From positions 1 to 34,910 of the forward strand of contig NTKA01000021.1 of the NCBI GenBank assembly GCA_002456975.1: 34,910 nucleotides of DNA, given 5' to 3'. The notes below the pieces were generated by a model. It worked only from the letters and a program-made list of their open reading frames with translations. It was not told the origin of the DNA and searched no databases. Source of the DNA: Halieaceae bacterium MED-G27. Its GTDB lineage: Bacteria > Pseudomonadota > Gammaproteobacteria > Pseudomonadales > Halieaceae. The position numbers and the translations under genes were made by a program. This document shows, piece by piece, positions 16,981-26,175 of the stretch; position 1 is the stretch's first letter, and each line of letters starts with the position of its first letter.

Positions 16981-17215
16981 GCTGGCATCGTTTCCTTGTT
17001 GCGGGATTCAGTCATCGTGGCATCGACCCTCCAATACCAAAACTAGTATTAATCACACCGCACATCTTTCATACAGAGTTTTTCGCTAAACCCGTTATTG
17101 AGTATCACCTTTCAAAAGCCAATTTGGCTAGCACCGTAATGCGCGACAGTTGCTTACCGGAGATTCGCACTGGATTAAAATTGATTATCGGCTGCCGACT
17201 GAGTTGCATCATCCA
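16981..17215. other. Non-coding gap between lyase and GST-like gene
   Basis: These 235 bases separate two minus-strand genes and should contain the lyase promoter near 16990-17100. The region is more A+T rich than its surroundings. I see no clear -35/-10 pair, terminator hairpin or conserved short ORF in it. Confidence 0.35.
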
Positions 17216-18340
17216 CTACTCGTTGGCCTTGATCATCTTGCTGTCCGCCCAAAATGGCAGCCGACTTTCCTGGTCTTCATGTAAGGGCAAATTAGTCTCA
17301 GCCCAAAGCGACTCCCAGATCCCGGTCTCCCTGAGCAGGCACTCAAGATCAGACGCCTCTTGCCCTTTTTCTATTTCCGTCTGTGTCAGCCGTCGATAAT
17401 GCTTACGTAATTCGTCGAGACACCAAATGCGGTACTGCGAGGACCTTGCTTGTCGATAGGTAACGCCATCAACAGTGGCGGTGAAACGGGCATCACCCTT
17501 TTTGGTGGCTTCAACATTGGCGTTTAGGTAGTGCAAATAACCCCTTGCCATGTGTCGGAGCAGTTCGCGAATATCATCGGGCACGCCATCGACCAGCAAG
17601 CCCTGAACAGACGACGGATTGCTATTCCACAAGCGCATTACCCACTCTAGTGTCCGCGGGGCGGTGTGGCGCAGTATCTGCAGTGGTATCGGATCCAAGG
17701 CGAAATGTCTGAAAAATGGCCCCGCAAAACCGATATCAGCAAGCGTGGGGTAGTCGCCCAATAAAAACGGGCGAGACTTGAATATACGCTCGAGCGATAC
17801 GAAGAGTGTAGCGACATCAGCCTCCACTCCGGCAACCGTCCCTTTCGCGATACCGTCACCTGAGGTGTAACCGCTTCGCTGACGACGGCGAAGCATCTGC
17901 CGCTTGATAAAGAGTGGCAGCGGTAAGGCAGAGGCAACTTCGCGGGCTAAATGCCCGGATGCGAAGCGAGCCCCCTCCTCGTAATACCAACGGTAATGCA
18001 TAGCAGGACGCCACCACCATTCGTCGGCCCAATCCTCGAGCAAATAGCAGATGTAGGCGAGCACAGGATCCTCGGGCACAACCGGGTTTTGGGGATACTC
18101 GGTTTCAAACCACTGAATCATCTTAGTGGTATCGGTCATCCATCGACCATCGGAAAGACCCACCACCGGCATTTGCGAGACACCCACTCTCTCCCGATTG
18201 CGCTTCACCTCGCTCGGAAAGTCCATTGCCTCAAGCTGATAGGGAATGCCTTTTAACCGGAAATAGTTTTCCATCTTTCCGGTGAAATAAGAAATGCTAG
18301 ACCCGCGGAGCTTCAACGGCCTGGGTGGCAAATCGCTCAT
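17216..18340 (-). CDS. Long glutathione S-transferase-like protein
   Basis: A 374-residue protein whose first 85 residues match the GST thioredoxin-like domain: ISYFTGKMENYFRLKGIPYQ, then QMPVVGL with the cis-proline and DTTKMIQWFE, where Asp-Thr replaces the usual Glu-Ser that grips glutathione. A helical GST C-terminal region spans about 90-230 and includes PFLLGDYPTLADIGFAGPF, the helix-6 box. About 140 further residues (RGYLHYLNANVEATKKG... onward) form an extension beyond a normal GST of 200-230 residues. Similar long GST-like proteins exist in proteobacteria with no assigned substrate. GAGGAG lies three bases before the ATG. It could be a true transferase or a structural relative. Confidence 0.85.
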   Translation of the reverse strand: MSDLPPRPLKLRGSSISYFTGKMENYFRLKGIPYQLEAMDFPSEVKRNRERVGVSQMPVVGLSDGRWMTDTTKMIQWFETEYPQNPVVPEDPVLAYICYLLEDWADEWWWRPAMHYRWYYEEGARFASGHLAREVASALPLPLFIKRQMLRRRQRSGYTSGDGIAKGTVAGVEADVATLFVSLERIFKSRPFLLGDYPTLADIGFAGPFFRHFALDPIPLQILRHTAPRTLEWVMRLWNSNPSSVQGLLVDGVPDDIRELLRHMARGYLHYLNANVEATKKGDARFTATVDGVTYRQARSSQYRIWCLDELRKHYRRLTQTEIEKGQEASDLECLLRETGIWESLWAETNLPLHEDQESRLPFWADSKMIKANE

Positions 18341-18456
18341 AGGCTCCTCGGCGCTTGGTAGCCAATGCGAGCCTCTCGAGCACTGACAAAGAGGCTCTCA
18401 ATAACAGCGGATCTCATTAGAAACGACTGGTCCTCAATCCTTGGATATCCGGCAAT

Positions 18457-20418
18457 TCAAAGGTGTTGCTTCAAAAACTGAAGATAGGCCTCAGAGGCGG
18501 TAATGCGATTCACCCGCTTCCGAAAACCGTGCCCTTCGTCCTCGAATAATACGTACTCTACTGGTACGTCATTAGCCCGCACCGCTTCGACGATTTCGTC
18601 ACTCTCGACCTGCAACACCCGAGGGTCATTGGCCCCTTGCACAACTAACAAAGGTTTCACGATGTTGTCGGCATGGAACAACGGGGAGATCGCGGTTAGG
18701 CGATCGGTATCAGTAGCGGGGTCTCCGAGTTCCGCATATAAAGCCGTTCGGAATGCCCCCCACCAAGGTGGAATCGATTCAAGTGTTCTCAACCAGTTGG
18801 TCACACCAAAAATATTGATGCCCACTTCAAACGACTCGGGCTCGAAAGCGAGCGCCGCGGCTACCATATAGCCCCCGTATGAGCCACCGATGATGCCGAC
18901 GCGATCACCGTCGATCCAATCGTATGAGGACAGAAACCCTCGAGAAGCAACGACATCCCCGAGATCAGCCTCACCGTGCTTCAAATCATCGAGATGATAG
19001 AAGGTCTTGCCATAACCACTCGAGCCGCGGTTGTTGATCTGATAGACCGCATAACCGTGATTCACCAGGTGCTGGATAGTCGCGGAGTATCCTTTGCGGC
19101 TCTGTCCGCCCGGACCACCATGCACCCAGACGAGTGCGGGAGCCGGATTCTCAGCCGATGCTTGCCGCGGCTTGTAGAGGATGCCTGGGATAGGCAGTCC
19201 GTCGTAGCTGTCAAAGCGAACTACCTCACCCTCAACCATGTTCGCGCTATCGATCGCGGGGTTCAGTGCACTGGTCAGTTGCTTTGCTTCACTGCCCAAT
19301 GTCATGAAGTAAATATCAAAGGGAGCGGTATCGCGATAGAGGCCGAAAGCGACCGCTGACTCATCGCGATTGAATCGGATTTGCGCGAGATCACCCGCAG
19401 GAACATCCTGAATTATCGCACTCTCGCCAGAAGTTAAATCGGTCAGCGTCACTTCAGTGCTCCCATCATTATTCACCCCACTGATGCGATAACGACCGCT
19501 GGGAGAGTAGCTGACATACATAACATCCCAGTCTTCGGCGACAACCACATCGCGCTCACCAGTCTCCATCGACAATGACCAAGCCTGACTGAACTCGCCA
19601 AACTCATTAGTGGAATAAATAAATTGAGAATTATCGGGCGTGAAACCCATGGCGCTGTACTCGACGTTTCCGTCATGGGGAGTGATGTTTACAAGATCAA
19701 GTTCATCTTGCGTAACGTCGATGAGAAAGAGATCGGTATCGGCATTGCTGTTGTTTCGGGTGTAAACCACATAGCGACCATCACTGCTGACGGCACCTAG
19801 GTCGAGCCCCTCGGTATTCTGATAGAGCACACTGCGCTCATAGTCGCTGGTGTTGTAACGATACATATCGAAGGCTTCACCATCTCGTTCATTGCTGTAG
19901 ATGAAGAAGCTCTCGGCATCGTCCGACCAGCCTGCAAACCCTGCCTTGTGACCCTGCCCCGGAGTAAGGTCGGTGACGACTCCATCAGGTGCCATCGCAA
20001 AGACATGCGTGAGCTCATCGCCGTTACCATCTTGCTGATAAATAAACCGATCGTCTTCTGGGAACCACGAATCCACATACACACCGCGATCGTCAGATTG
20101 CGTCAGTGCTGTCATCTGACCAGTCTCGGTGTTCATCCGGTAGGCGTTGTAGACGCCTGACTTGTCTGAGCTGACCAACAAATCGCCGTTGGTTGCCGAG
20201 AAGGCGAAGGGGCTGTTGCCCCCCATACGATAGCCGGTAGTTTCAAAGAACTCCGCCGCCGAGTAGGTCTGATGAGCGGCATCAAATGATGGCTCGCCGC
20301 GTATAGACCCAACAGCAGGATCATCGCCGCCGCAGCCTGTCAGTGAGAGCAGGCCCATTAATACCAATGCGGTGATCGCGAGAGCTTTTAGCTTGTTAGT
20401 GTGAGTGTGTTGAAACAT
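18457..20418 (-). CDS. S9 family peptidase lipoprotein (prolyl oligopeptidase / acylaminoacyl peptidase type)
   Basis: A 653-residue serine peptidase with a lipobox LSLTGC (Cys29), so it is exported and lipid-anchored. Residues of about 60-395 form the beta-propeller, with repeated blade motifs such as SDDGRYVVY-type strands. The alpha/beta-hydrolase domain follows. Catalytic residues are Ser513 in GGSYGGYM, Asp598 in GANDPRV and His630 in DEGHGF. WVHGGPGG at 431-438 is the oxyanion loop. Enzymes of this family trim short peptides, often after proline or from acylated ends. AGGAAA precedes the ATG. With the M3 peptidase and the acylase in this window it fits a set of envelope hydrolases that process small peptides or amides. 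Confidence 0.94.
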   Translation of the reverse strand: MFQHTHTNKLKALAITALVLMGLLSLTGCGGDDPAVGSIRGEPSFDAAHQTYSAAEFFETTGYRMGGNSPFAFSATNGDLLVSSDKSGVYNAYRMNTETGQMTALTQSDDRGVYVDSWFPEDDRFIYQQDGNGDELTHVFAMAPDGVVTDLTPGQGHKAGFAGWSDDAESFFIYSNERDGEAFDMYRYNTSDYERSVLYQNTEGLDLGAVSSDGRYVVYTRNNSNADTDLFLIDVTQDELDLVNITPHDGNVEYSAMGFTPDNSQFIYSTNEFGEFSQAWSLSMETGERDVVVAEDWDVMYVSYSPSGRYRISGVNNDGSTEVTLTDLTSGESAIIQDVPAGDLAQIRFNRDESAVAFGLYRDTAPFDIYFMTLGSEAKQLTSALNPAIDSANMVEGEVVRFDSYDGLPIPGILYKPRQASAENPAPALVWVHGGPGGQSRKGYSATIQHLVNHGYAVYQINNRGSSGYGKTFYHLDDLKHGEADLGDVVASRGFLSSYDWIDGDRVGIIGGSYGGYMVAAALAFEPESFEVGINIFGVTNWLRTLESIPPWWGAFRTALYAELGDPATDTDRLTAISPLFHADNIVKPLLVVQGANDPRVLQVESDEIVEAVRANDVPVEYVLFEDEGHGFRKRVNRITASEAYLQFLKQHL

Positions 20419-20524
20419 GGTCTTTCCTTGGCCTGCTTTAGTTATGAGTATTCAATGTTTAAACATCGGATGATTATGGGCGCCTGAAGCTCACGCCACC
20501 GACGGGTCATTAGACTGAAACCGG

Positions 20525-21454
20525 TTAAAAGACATCGAGGTCTCGAGCGGATACGACTGGACCATCGTAGATTTCAGCCATCTCTGTCAGTAGTTGCTCA
20601 TGGGTCGAGCCCCAAAACAACTGGTGATACAAAATAACCAGACCCGGTTGAGCCGCTTTCGCAATCTCGGCTAGCTCGTGGGTCGATGTGTGGTTCTTAG
20701 CGTGATAGCGCTGCCATTTTGGCTCCTTGGTCTGGAAGCCCTCCACGCTATACACCTCATGAATCAGTACATCGGCACCTGTCGCATACTCGGTCAATGT
20801 CTCCGAAGGCGCTGTATCACCGGAGATCACAATTACTTTATCGGGTGTTGTGAACCGATAGCCGAGGGCATTGGGCCAGCTGCCGTGAGGCACATTGAAT
20901 GCTTCAACTTTGATATTCACATCCTCGTAAACCATGCCTGGTTCCGCAATTTCGATCGCGTTAACTCGCCATCCCTGATTGTTCGCGGGCTCCTGCCCGT
21001 ATAAGCGATAGCTAATGTCTTCTTGGTAGGCGTGATGGATACCATCCGCCATCACCTGCACGCCCTCGGGCCCGACGAGAGTCAGAGGCGTATCACGTCC
21101 CTGTGTCCAGGAGGTAAATAAGAGATCGGGAAAGCCAACCGAGTGATCGGAATGTAAATGCGTCAAAAAAGCATGCTTCAGTTGGCTCACTGCAAGTCCG
21201 GGAATATTGCCGCCAAACTCAGGCGAGAGTGCGGCTGCCTGGCGCACAACGCCAGGGCCAAAATCGACCAAGTACGCCTGATCATTCACCACAATGGCAA
21301 TCGAGGGGCCCGATCGGTGAGGAAACGGATTCGGTGTGCCGGTACCCAGCATCGCAATTTGAGTGCGGCTAGCCTGCGTAGGCTCTTGCGCGAATGCCAG
21401 CGATGCGACTAAGAATACGCCAATTAAAGTCGCTAATGGCTTAAGTTTGGTCAC
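20525..21454 (-). CDS. Secreted metallo-beta-lactamase-fold hydrolase (RNase Z-like)
   Basis: A 309-residue MBL-fold hydrolase with a signal peptide (MTKLKPLATLIGVFLVASLA, cleavage near Ala22-Gln). The metal motif is THLHSDH (His99, His101, Asp103, His104), followed by NVPHGSWPNALGYRF, the SGDTAPSETL strand (GDT aspartate) and a final histidine in ILYHQLFWG. The order resembles the ElaC/RNase Z and lactonase-like branch. Export rules out a tRNA-processing role, so a secreted arylsulfatase-, phosphodiesterase- or lactonase-like activity is more likely. The start is GTG at 21454. An upstream in-frame ATG (21464-21466) overlaps the GGAGGT ribosome binding site at 21459-21464 that serves the GTG, so the longer form is unlikely. 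Confidence 0.9.
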   Translation of the reverse strand: MTKLKPLATLIGVFLVASLAFAQEPTQASRTQIAMLGTGTPNPFPHRSGPSIAIVVNDQAYLVDFGPGVVRQAAALSPEFGGNIPGLAVSQLKHAFLTHLHSDHSVGFPDLLFTSWTQGRDTPLTLVGPEGVQVMADGIHHAYQEDISYRLYGQEPANNQGWRVNAIEIAEPGMVYEDVNIKVEAFNVPHGSWPNALGYRFTTPDKVIVISGDTAPSETLTEYATGADVLIHEVYSVEGFQTKEPKWQRYHAKNHTSTHELAEIAKAAQPGLVILYHQLFWGSTHEQLLTEMAEIYDGPVVSARDLDVF

Positions 21455-21776
21455 GTGGACCTCCATGATTTCAAAGCTTGGTTCTTGTCAGCGACCCAAG
21501 GTTAGTCGCATTTTTCATTGACATTACCCCAGCTGGCGCTCTTTGGTAATCCGTAGCATGCCTTTTTGTTAGCTCCTTTGGAGCATCCCGCAGCGCCGAC
21601 TTTTTAGATTTTCGATAGAAACGACTTCCTCGCAGTGACGAGCAGCTGAATTTCCCTGCGGGTTGCTCCGTCCAAGTACACCAATCAACGAGTGGTAAAA
21701 GAGGGATTCCACCGGGGACAAATCGATCAAAAAAAGATTATGATTCCGGCCGTTTATTATTAATCAGGATGAAGCA
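21455..21776. promoter_or_regulatory. Divergent intergenic region with candidate M3-peptidase promoter
   Basis: This 322-base gap lies between the divergent MBL and M3 peptidase genes. For the M3 gene a candidate promoter is GGGACA (21715-21720), an 18-base spacer and TATGAT (21739-21744), placing the transcript start near 21751, about 25 bases before the ATG. AGGA at 21766-21769 can serve as the ribosome binding site. At the other end GGAGGT (21459-21464) is the ribosome binding site of the MBL gene. The middle part contains no ORF or clear hairpin that I can support. Confidence 0.4.
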
Positions 21777-23786
21777 ATGCAGCGCTCGCTAACCGCCACC
21801 CTTTCACTCATCACACTGGGTCTCCTCACAGCCTGCGGCAATGACTCGGCGCCTATAGAAGCAAAGCCACCGATGTTGATCGGGGGTATTCGCGCAACCG
21901 CCACCGGTGAGCAGATCGCTAGCGACTGCGAGGCCGCACTCGACAACGCCAAAGCTGAATTTGCCGTTCTCGAAGCGCAGACCGGTCCAGCTACGGTAGA
22001 GAGTGTTTTTGGTCAATATGAGAAAGTTGGTGACGCTCTGACTCTGATTGGTGATGTTTGGCATTTAAGGTCGGTCCACCCCGATGCAGAAGTTCGCGAC
22101 GCAGCGAATGCCTGCAGTGAGAGACAGTCAGACTTCTTCTCGCAAGTGGGATTATCGCGACCCTACTATGATCGGATCGCCGCTATCGACACCTCTGGCC
22201 TAGATGAAGTTGAGCGGTTCATGGTTGAAGAAGCCGTCGCTAGTTTTCAACGCTCGGGGGTCGATCGTGACGAAGCCACCCGGCAAAGAATCCGAGAACT
22301 GCAAAACGAAATCACCGCAATCGGCAATGAGTTCGATAAGAATATCCTGGAAGATGTGCGATCGATCGAAGTGAATGTTGCTGAGCTCGACGGTCTGCCA
22401 CAGGACTACATCGATGCTCGCCCTGCCGATGAGAACGGGATGGTCACCATTACCACCGACTACCCTGATCTCTATCCGGTCATGACCTATGCGAAGAGCG
22501 ATAATCTCCGAAAAGCTCTGCGGCTAAAAGCAAGATCCAGAGGTTATCCCGCGAACAAGGCGCAACTCGAGCAGCTGATCGCCAAGCGGCACGAGCTGGC
22601 GGGCATCCTGGGCTTTAACTCCTATGCCGCACTCTCAATGGATAGCCAAATGATCGGCACGCCCGAGAATGCCCAGGCTTTCTTGGACAGCATTGGCAAT
22701 GCGCTGGACGCACCAGTACAGACCGAGCTCGAAGTGATGCTCGCGCGGCTCCAAAAAGACCAACCCGACGCTGACTCGGTTGAAGTCTGGCAAGCCTCCT
22801 ATGTGCAAAACCTGTTACGACTGGAGGACTATGCGCTCGATTCACAAGAAGTCCGCACCTACTTTCAATACGACCGTGTTCGCGACGGTATTTTCCAGCT
22901 AACTGAGGACCTCTTCGGCGTTGAGATCGAACCCTGGGATACACCCACATGGCACGAGGATGTCGAGACTTACGAGATTCTCGAAAATGGCGAGCTACTC
23001 GGTCGCTTTTACATGGACAATCATCCGCGGCCCTTTAAGTACCAGCACGCCGCGCACTGGACTTTGAGAACCGGCATCAAAGATAAACAAATTCCGATGT
23101 CAGGGCTTGCCCAGAACTTCCCAAAGGGCCTGATGGAGCACAGTCAGGTTGAGACCTTCCTGCACGAGTTCGGCCACCTGCTGCACAACATGTTTGCAAG
23201 CACTCAAAGCTGGTCCGGCGTCGCCGGCATGTCGATGGAGCGCGATTTTGTCGAAGCACCCTCGCAAATGCTCGAGGAATGGATCTGGGACTACGACACG
23301 CTGAGCAAATTTGCGATCAACGAAGCGGGTGAAACCATTCCCAAATCGCTGGTCGATAAAATGACACGAGCGCGCTACTTTGGTCGCGCAACCGGCACAG
23401 CGACGCAAATTTATTACGCCAACCTATCGCTCAATTTCTATAACCGTGCACCTGACTCCTTCGATCTCGACGAGCTGATGCGCGAGCTGGAAAGCCAATT
23501 TGCTGCCTACCCGCATCTGCCCGGAACGCATTTCTACGCCAACTTTGGGCACCTAAATGGCTACAGCTCGAACTACTACACCTATCAGTGGTCGCTCGCG
23601 ATTGCGACCGATCTGTTCTCGCGTTTCGAGGAAGCAGGACTTCGTGATACTGACGTGGCCAACGACTACCGAAGAAAGGTGCTACAAGCCGCTGGCAGTA
23701 AACCCGCCGCTGATTTCGTAGCTGACTTCCTAGGTCGTGAATTCAGCACCGAGGCGTACATCAAGTCGCTGCAAAGCGACGGCTGA
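21777..23786 (+). CDS. M3 family zinc metallopeptidase lipoprotein
   Basis: A 669-residue peptidase of the thimet oligopeptidase / Dcp / OpdA family. It starts with a lipoprotein signal whose lipobox is LLTAC (Cys20), so it is exported, unlike the cytoplasmic OpdA. The zinc motif HEFGH is at 463-467, and the third ligand is Glu493 in RDFVEAPSQMLEEW. Downstream YANFGHLNGYSSNYYTYQWS contains the tyrosines that bind the substrate backbone. Family members cut peptides of fewer than about 20 residues. With the S9 lipoprotein two genes away it suggests external peptide digestion. A terminator-like hairpin follows at 23803-23826. Confidence 0.95.
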   Translation: MQRSLTATLSLITLGLLTACGNDSAPIEAKPPMLIGGIRATATGEQIASDCEAALDNAKAEFAVLEAQTGPATVESVFGQYEKVGDALTLIGDVWHLRSVHPDAEVRDAANACSERQSDFFSQVGLSRPYYDRIAAIDTSGLDEVERFMVEEAVASFQRSGVDRDEATRQRIRELQNEITAIGNEFDKNILEDVRSIEVNVAELDGLPQDYIDARPADENGMVTITTDYPDLYPVMTYAKSDNLRKALRLKARSRGYPANKAQLEQLIAKRHELAGILGFNSYAALSMDSQMIGTPENAQAFLDSIGNALDAPVQTELEVMLARLQKDQPDADSVEVWQASYVQNLLRLEDYALDSQEVRTYFQYDRVRDGIFQLTEDLFGVEIEPWDTPTWHEDVETYEILENGELLGRFYMDNHPRPFKYQHAAHWTLRTGIKDKQIPMSGLAQNFPKGLMEHSQVETFLHEFGHLLHNMFASTQSWSGVAGMSMERDFVEAPSQMLEEWIWDYDTLSKFAINEAGETIPKSLVDKMTRARYFGRATGTATQIYYANLSLNFYNRAPDSFDLDELMRELESQFAAYPHLPGTHFYANFGHLNGYSSNYYTYQWSLAIATDLFSRFEEAGLRDTDVANDYRRKVLQAAGSKPAADFVADFLGREFSTEAYIKSLQSDG

Positions 23787-23802
23787 TCTCTTCCAGAGCT
23801 TG

Positions 23803-23840
23803 CAGCGACTGTCACTTCAGTCGCTGTGCGCTTCGTTTTT
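23803..23840 (+). terminator. Probable terminator after the M3 peptidase gene
   Basis: A perfect 9-base stem CAGCGACTG (23803-23811) pairs with CAGTCGCTG (23818-23826) around a TCACTT loop, 17 bases after the stop codon. A TTTTT run occurs at 23836-23840, nine bases past the stem. That is further than ideal, so termination may be inefficient. The other roughly 165 bases before the next gene show no convincing feature. Confidence 0.55.
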
Positions 23841-24006
23841 GGCCTGAATCCGACGGGTCACCTCGACACCCATCCTCGCCATTGCTCAGAAACTATCGGC
23901 AGCGTCACTTTGGGAAACTGCTTCCAGTTCGATGCATGTGGAAGCCATCGGATGATGGATGCTCATACGATCGACGGGCTGTCGACTTTAGTCACTCTGC
24001 CCTACT

Positions 24007-26175
24007 ATGGCTAAACCGTATTCAGAGCCACCAGCCGTCATCGTGTCCGATTCGTCATCACAAATTCAGTCTTGGTACCAAATAGACTCTGAGCTCGCCA
24101 GTGTCATTCTAGACTGCCGGCAAGGTGTGCCATCGCTGCTTTACTACGGTGCACGCTTAGCAGCTATCGGCGAACACGGGCTGGCTTCGTTTGATCGACA
24201 CGAAGCGCCAGCATCTCCCGAGAAAGAGCCCACCATAGCACTGCTGCCCGATGTGACGTCTGGCTTTTTGGGCAATCTCGGACTAGCCGCAGACACCGCC
24301 GAGGGCTGGCAGATTCATCCGCGGTTGACGTCGGCCGAGCTCACGGAAAGCGGGTTATGCCTCGTTGCTCACTGCTCGACAACCGGCCTGCGAGTGACCT
24401 ATGAACTAGCCCTCGATCAGACAACCGGGGTGTTGAAACTCCAATGCGCGGTGGCCAATACCAGCGAAGCTCGGCTGTCTTTGCACCAGTGCGCTATTAC
24501 CCAAGCTCTGCCTCAGCACGTTGAGCGGGTCCTTGGTTTTGAAGGTCGTTGGGGCCTCGAGTTTCGGCAACACAACCACTCGATTAGCACCGGGACTTAC
24601 CTTAGAGAAAACCGCAACGGCCGGAGTTCGCATCATTGCCCGCCCGCGCTCATGGTAACCACCGATCACTGCACCGAGAGCACAGGCGAGATCATTGCTT
24701 TTCATCTAGGCTGGAGCGGCAACCATCAGATGCGAGTAGAGCAACTCGCGAATGGACGCCGCTATGCACAGCTCGGTGAGCGTTTCGAACCACTCGAACT
24801 TATTCTTGAGCCAGGGCAAAGCTATCAGTCACCACCGGTCTATTCTGTCCACAGCAGTCAAGAACTGAACGCCTCTCGTCAGCGCTGGCACGCCTTCGTG
24901 CGAAATGCTTTCGATGCCGTCGCGGCCATGGCCACCAGGCCGCGGCCTGTGCAGATTAATACCTGGGAGGCTCGCTACTTCGACATCGACGAGAGCAATG
25001 TTATTGCGTTGATTGAAAAAGCCGGGGGGCTCGGTATCGAACGTTTTGTTCTCGACGACGGCTGGTTCGCCAGCCGTAACGACGATCGCTCGTCATTGGG
25101 TGACTGGTGGGTCGATAAAGATAAATTCCCCAATGGACTCAGTCCAATAATTGATACCTGTCATCGGCACAACATGACGTTCGGACTGTGGGTCGAGCCC
25201 GAGATGGTGAGTCCCGATAGCGAGCTCTACAGAGCGCACCCTAACTGGGTGCTACAGCACAAAAACCAGGAACCGATCCTCGCGCGACATCAACAAGTGC
25301 TCGATCTCAGCCAAGCTGAGGTGTTTGATTATTTATTGAATGCGGTCACAAAACTGCTCACAGAAAACGATATCGCCTATCTCAAATGGGATATGAACCG
25401 TGATCTGCATCAGGCCGGTACGCATGCGGGTGCCCATGCCCATCACCGGCAGACCAGGGCTGTCTATCGGCTAATGGCCCAGGTCAAGTCAGCTTTCCCA
25501 AACGTTGAGATCGAAAGCTGCGCATCGGGCGGGGGACGGGTCGACAGCGGTGTCCTGAATTATGTGAGCCGCTTCTGGCCCAGTGATAGCAATGATGCAC
25601 TCGACCGAATCAGTATTCAGTACGGCGTTTCATCGCTGATTCCAGCCGAAACTATGGGCTGTCATATCGGACCTGAAGAGTGCCACCTCACCGGACGACG
25701 CCACTCGATTGCCTTTCGAGGCGGTGTTGCTTTTTGGGGGCATCTCGGCATCGAAATGGATATCTCGTCGCTGTCCGAGATTGATCAGACATCGCTGGCA
25801 TCACTGATAGAGCTCCACAAATACCACCGCGGCCTACTCCACTCCGGCGATAGCCTGCGCATTGATCGCTGTGATAGCGACAGTGCCTGGGGCGTGGTCA
25901 CACCCAACGGTCTCGAAGGACTGTTCGCGCTAGCAAAACTCAAAAGCGACACAACAGTCTTCCCAGCACCCTATCGCTTTCTCGGTCTGCGAGCGGACAG
26001 CGACTACCGACTAAGCCTAATCTGGCAATCGGACCGATCCCGCCACATTAAAGCGCATCAAGAAATGATTGAGGCTGCGACCTTCAGGGGCGACTTCCTA
26101 ATGGAGGCTGGACTCACCCTCCCCATTATGAAACCTGAAAGCATTCTGATTTATCACTTGGCTGCTGTTGATTAG
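24007..26175 (+). CDS. GH36 alpha-galactosidase
   Basis: A 722-residue glycoside hydrolase of family GH36. The N-terminal beta-sandwich covers about 1-310. The TIM barrel begins with QINTWEARYFD and LDDGWFASRNDD. The nucleophile is Asp462 in YLKWDMNR, and the acid/base is Asp527 in SRFWPSDSND; the 65-residue spacing matches bacterial GH36 enzymes. ESCASGGGR at about 503-511 is the conserved substrate loop. There is no signal peptide, so it acts on imported alpha-galactosides such as melibiose-type sugars, galactosylglycerol (floridoside) or galactolipid head groups. It converges on a symporter gene with a stop-codon overlap, and a second symporter operon lies beyond. No clear Shine-Dalgarno sequence is visible. 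The precise substrate is open. Confidence 0.95.
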   Translation: MAKPYSEPPAVIVSDSSSQIQSWYQIDSELASVILDCRQGVPSLLYYGARLAAIGEHGLASFDRHEAPASPEKEPTIALLPDVTSGFLGNLGLAADTAEGWQIHPRLTSAELTESGLCLVAHCSTTGLRVTYELALDQTTGVLKLQCAVANTSEARLSLHQCAITQALPQHVERVLGFEGRWGLEFRQHNHSISTGTYLRENRNGRSSHHCPPALMVTTDHCTESTGEIIAFHLGWSGNHQMRVEQLANGRRYAQLGERFEPLELILEPGQSYQSPPVYSVHSSQELNASRQRWHAFVRNAFDAVAAMATRPRPVQINTWEARYFDIDESNVIALIEKAGGLGIERFVLDDGWFASRNDDRSSLGDWWVDKDKFPNGLSPIIDTCHRHNMTFGLWVEPEMVSPDSELYRAHPNWVLQHKNQEPILARHQQVLDLSQAEVFDYLLNAVTKLLTENDIAYLKWDMNRDLHQAGTHAGAHAHHRQTRAVYRLMAQVKSAFPNVEIESCASGGGRVDSGVLNYVSRFWPSDSNDALDRISIQYGVSSLIPAETMGCHIGPEECHLTGRRHSIAFRGGVAFWGHLGIEMDISSLSEIDQTSLASLIELHKYHRGLLHSGDSLRIDRCDSDSAWGVVTPNGLEGLFALAKLKSDTTVFPAPYRFLGLRADSDYRLSLIWQSDRSRHIKAHQEMIEAATFRGDFLMEAGLTLPIMKPESILIYHLAAVD

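Noticed and set aside
21518-21523. TTGACA resembling a -35 element
   Set aside because: No acceptable -10 lies 16-18 bases downstream, and it is far from the plus-strand gene.
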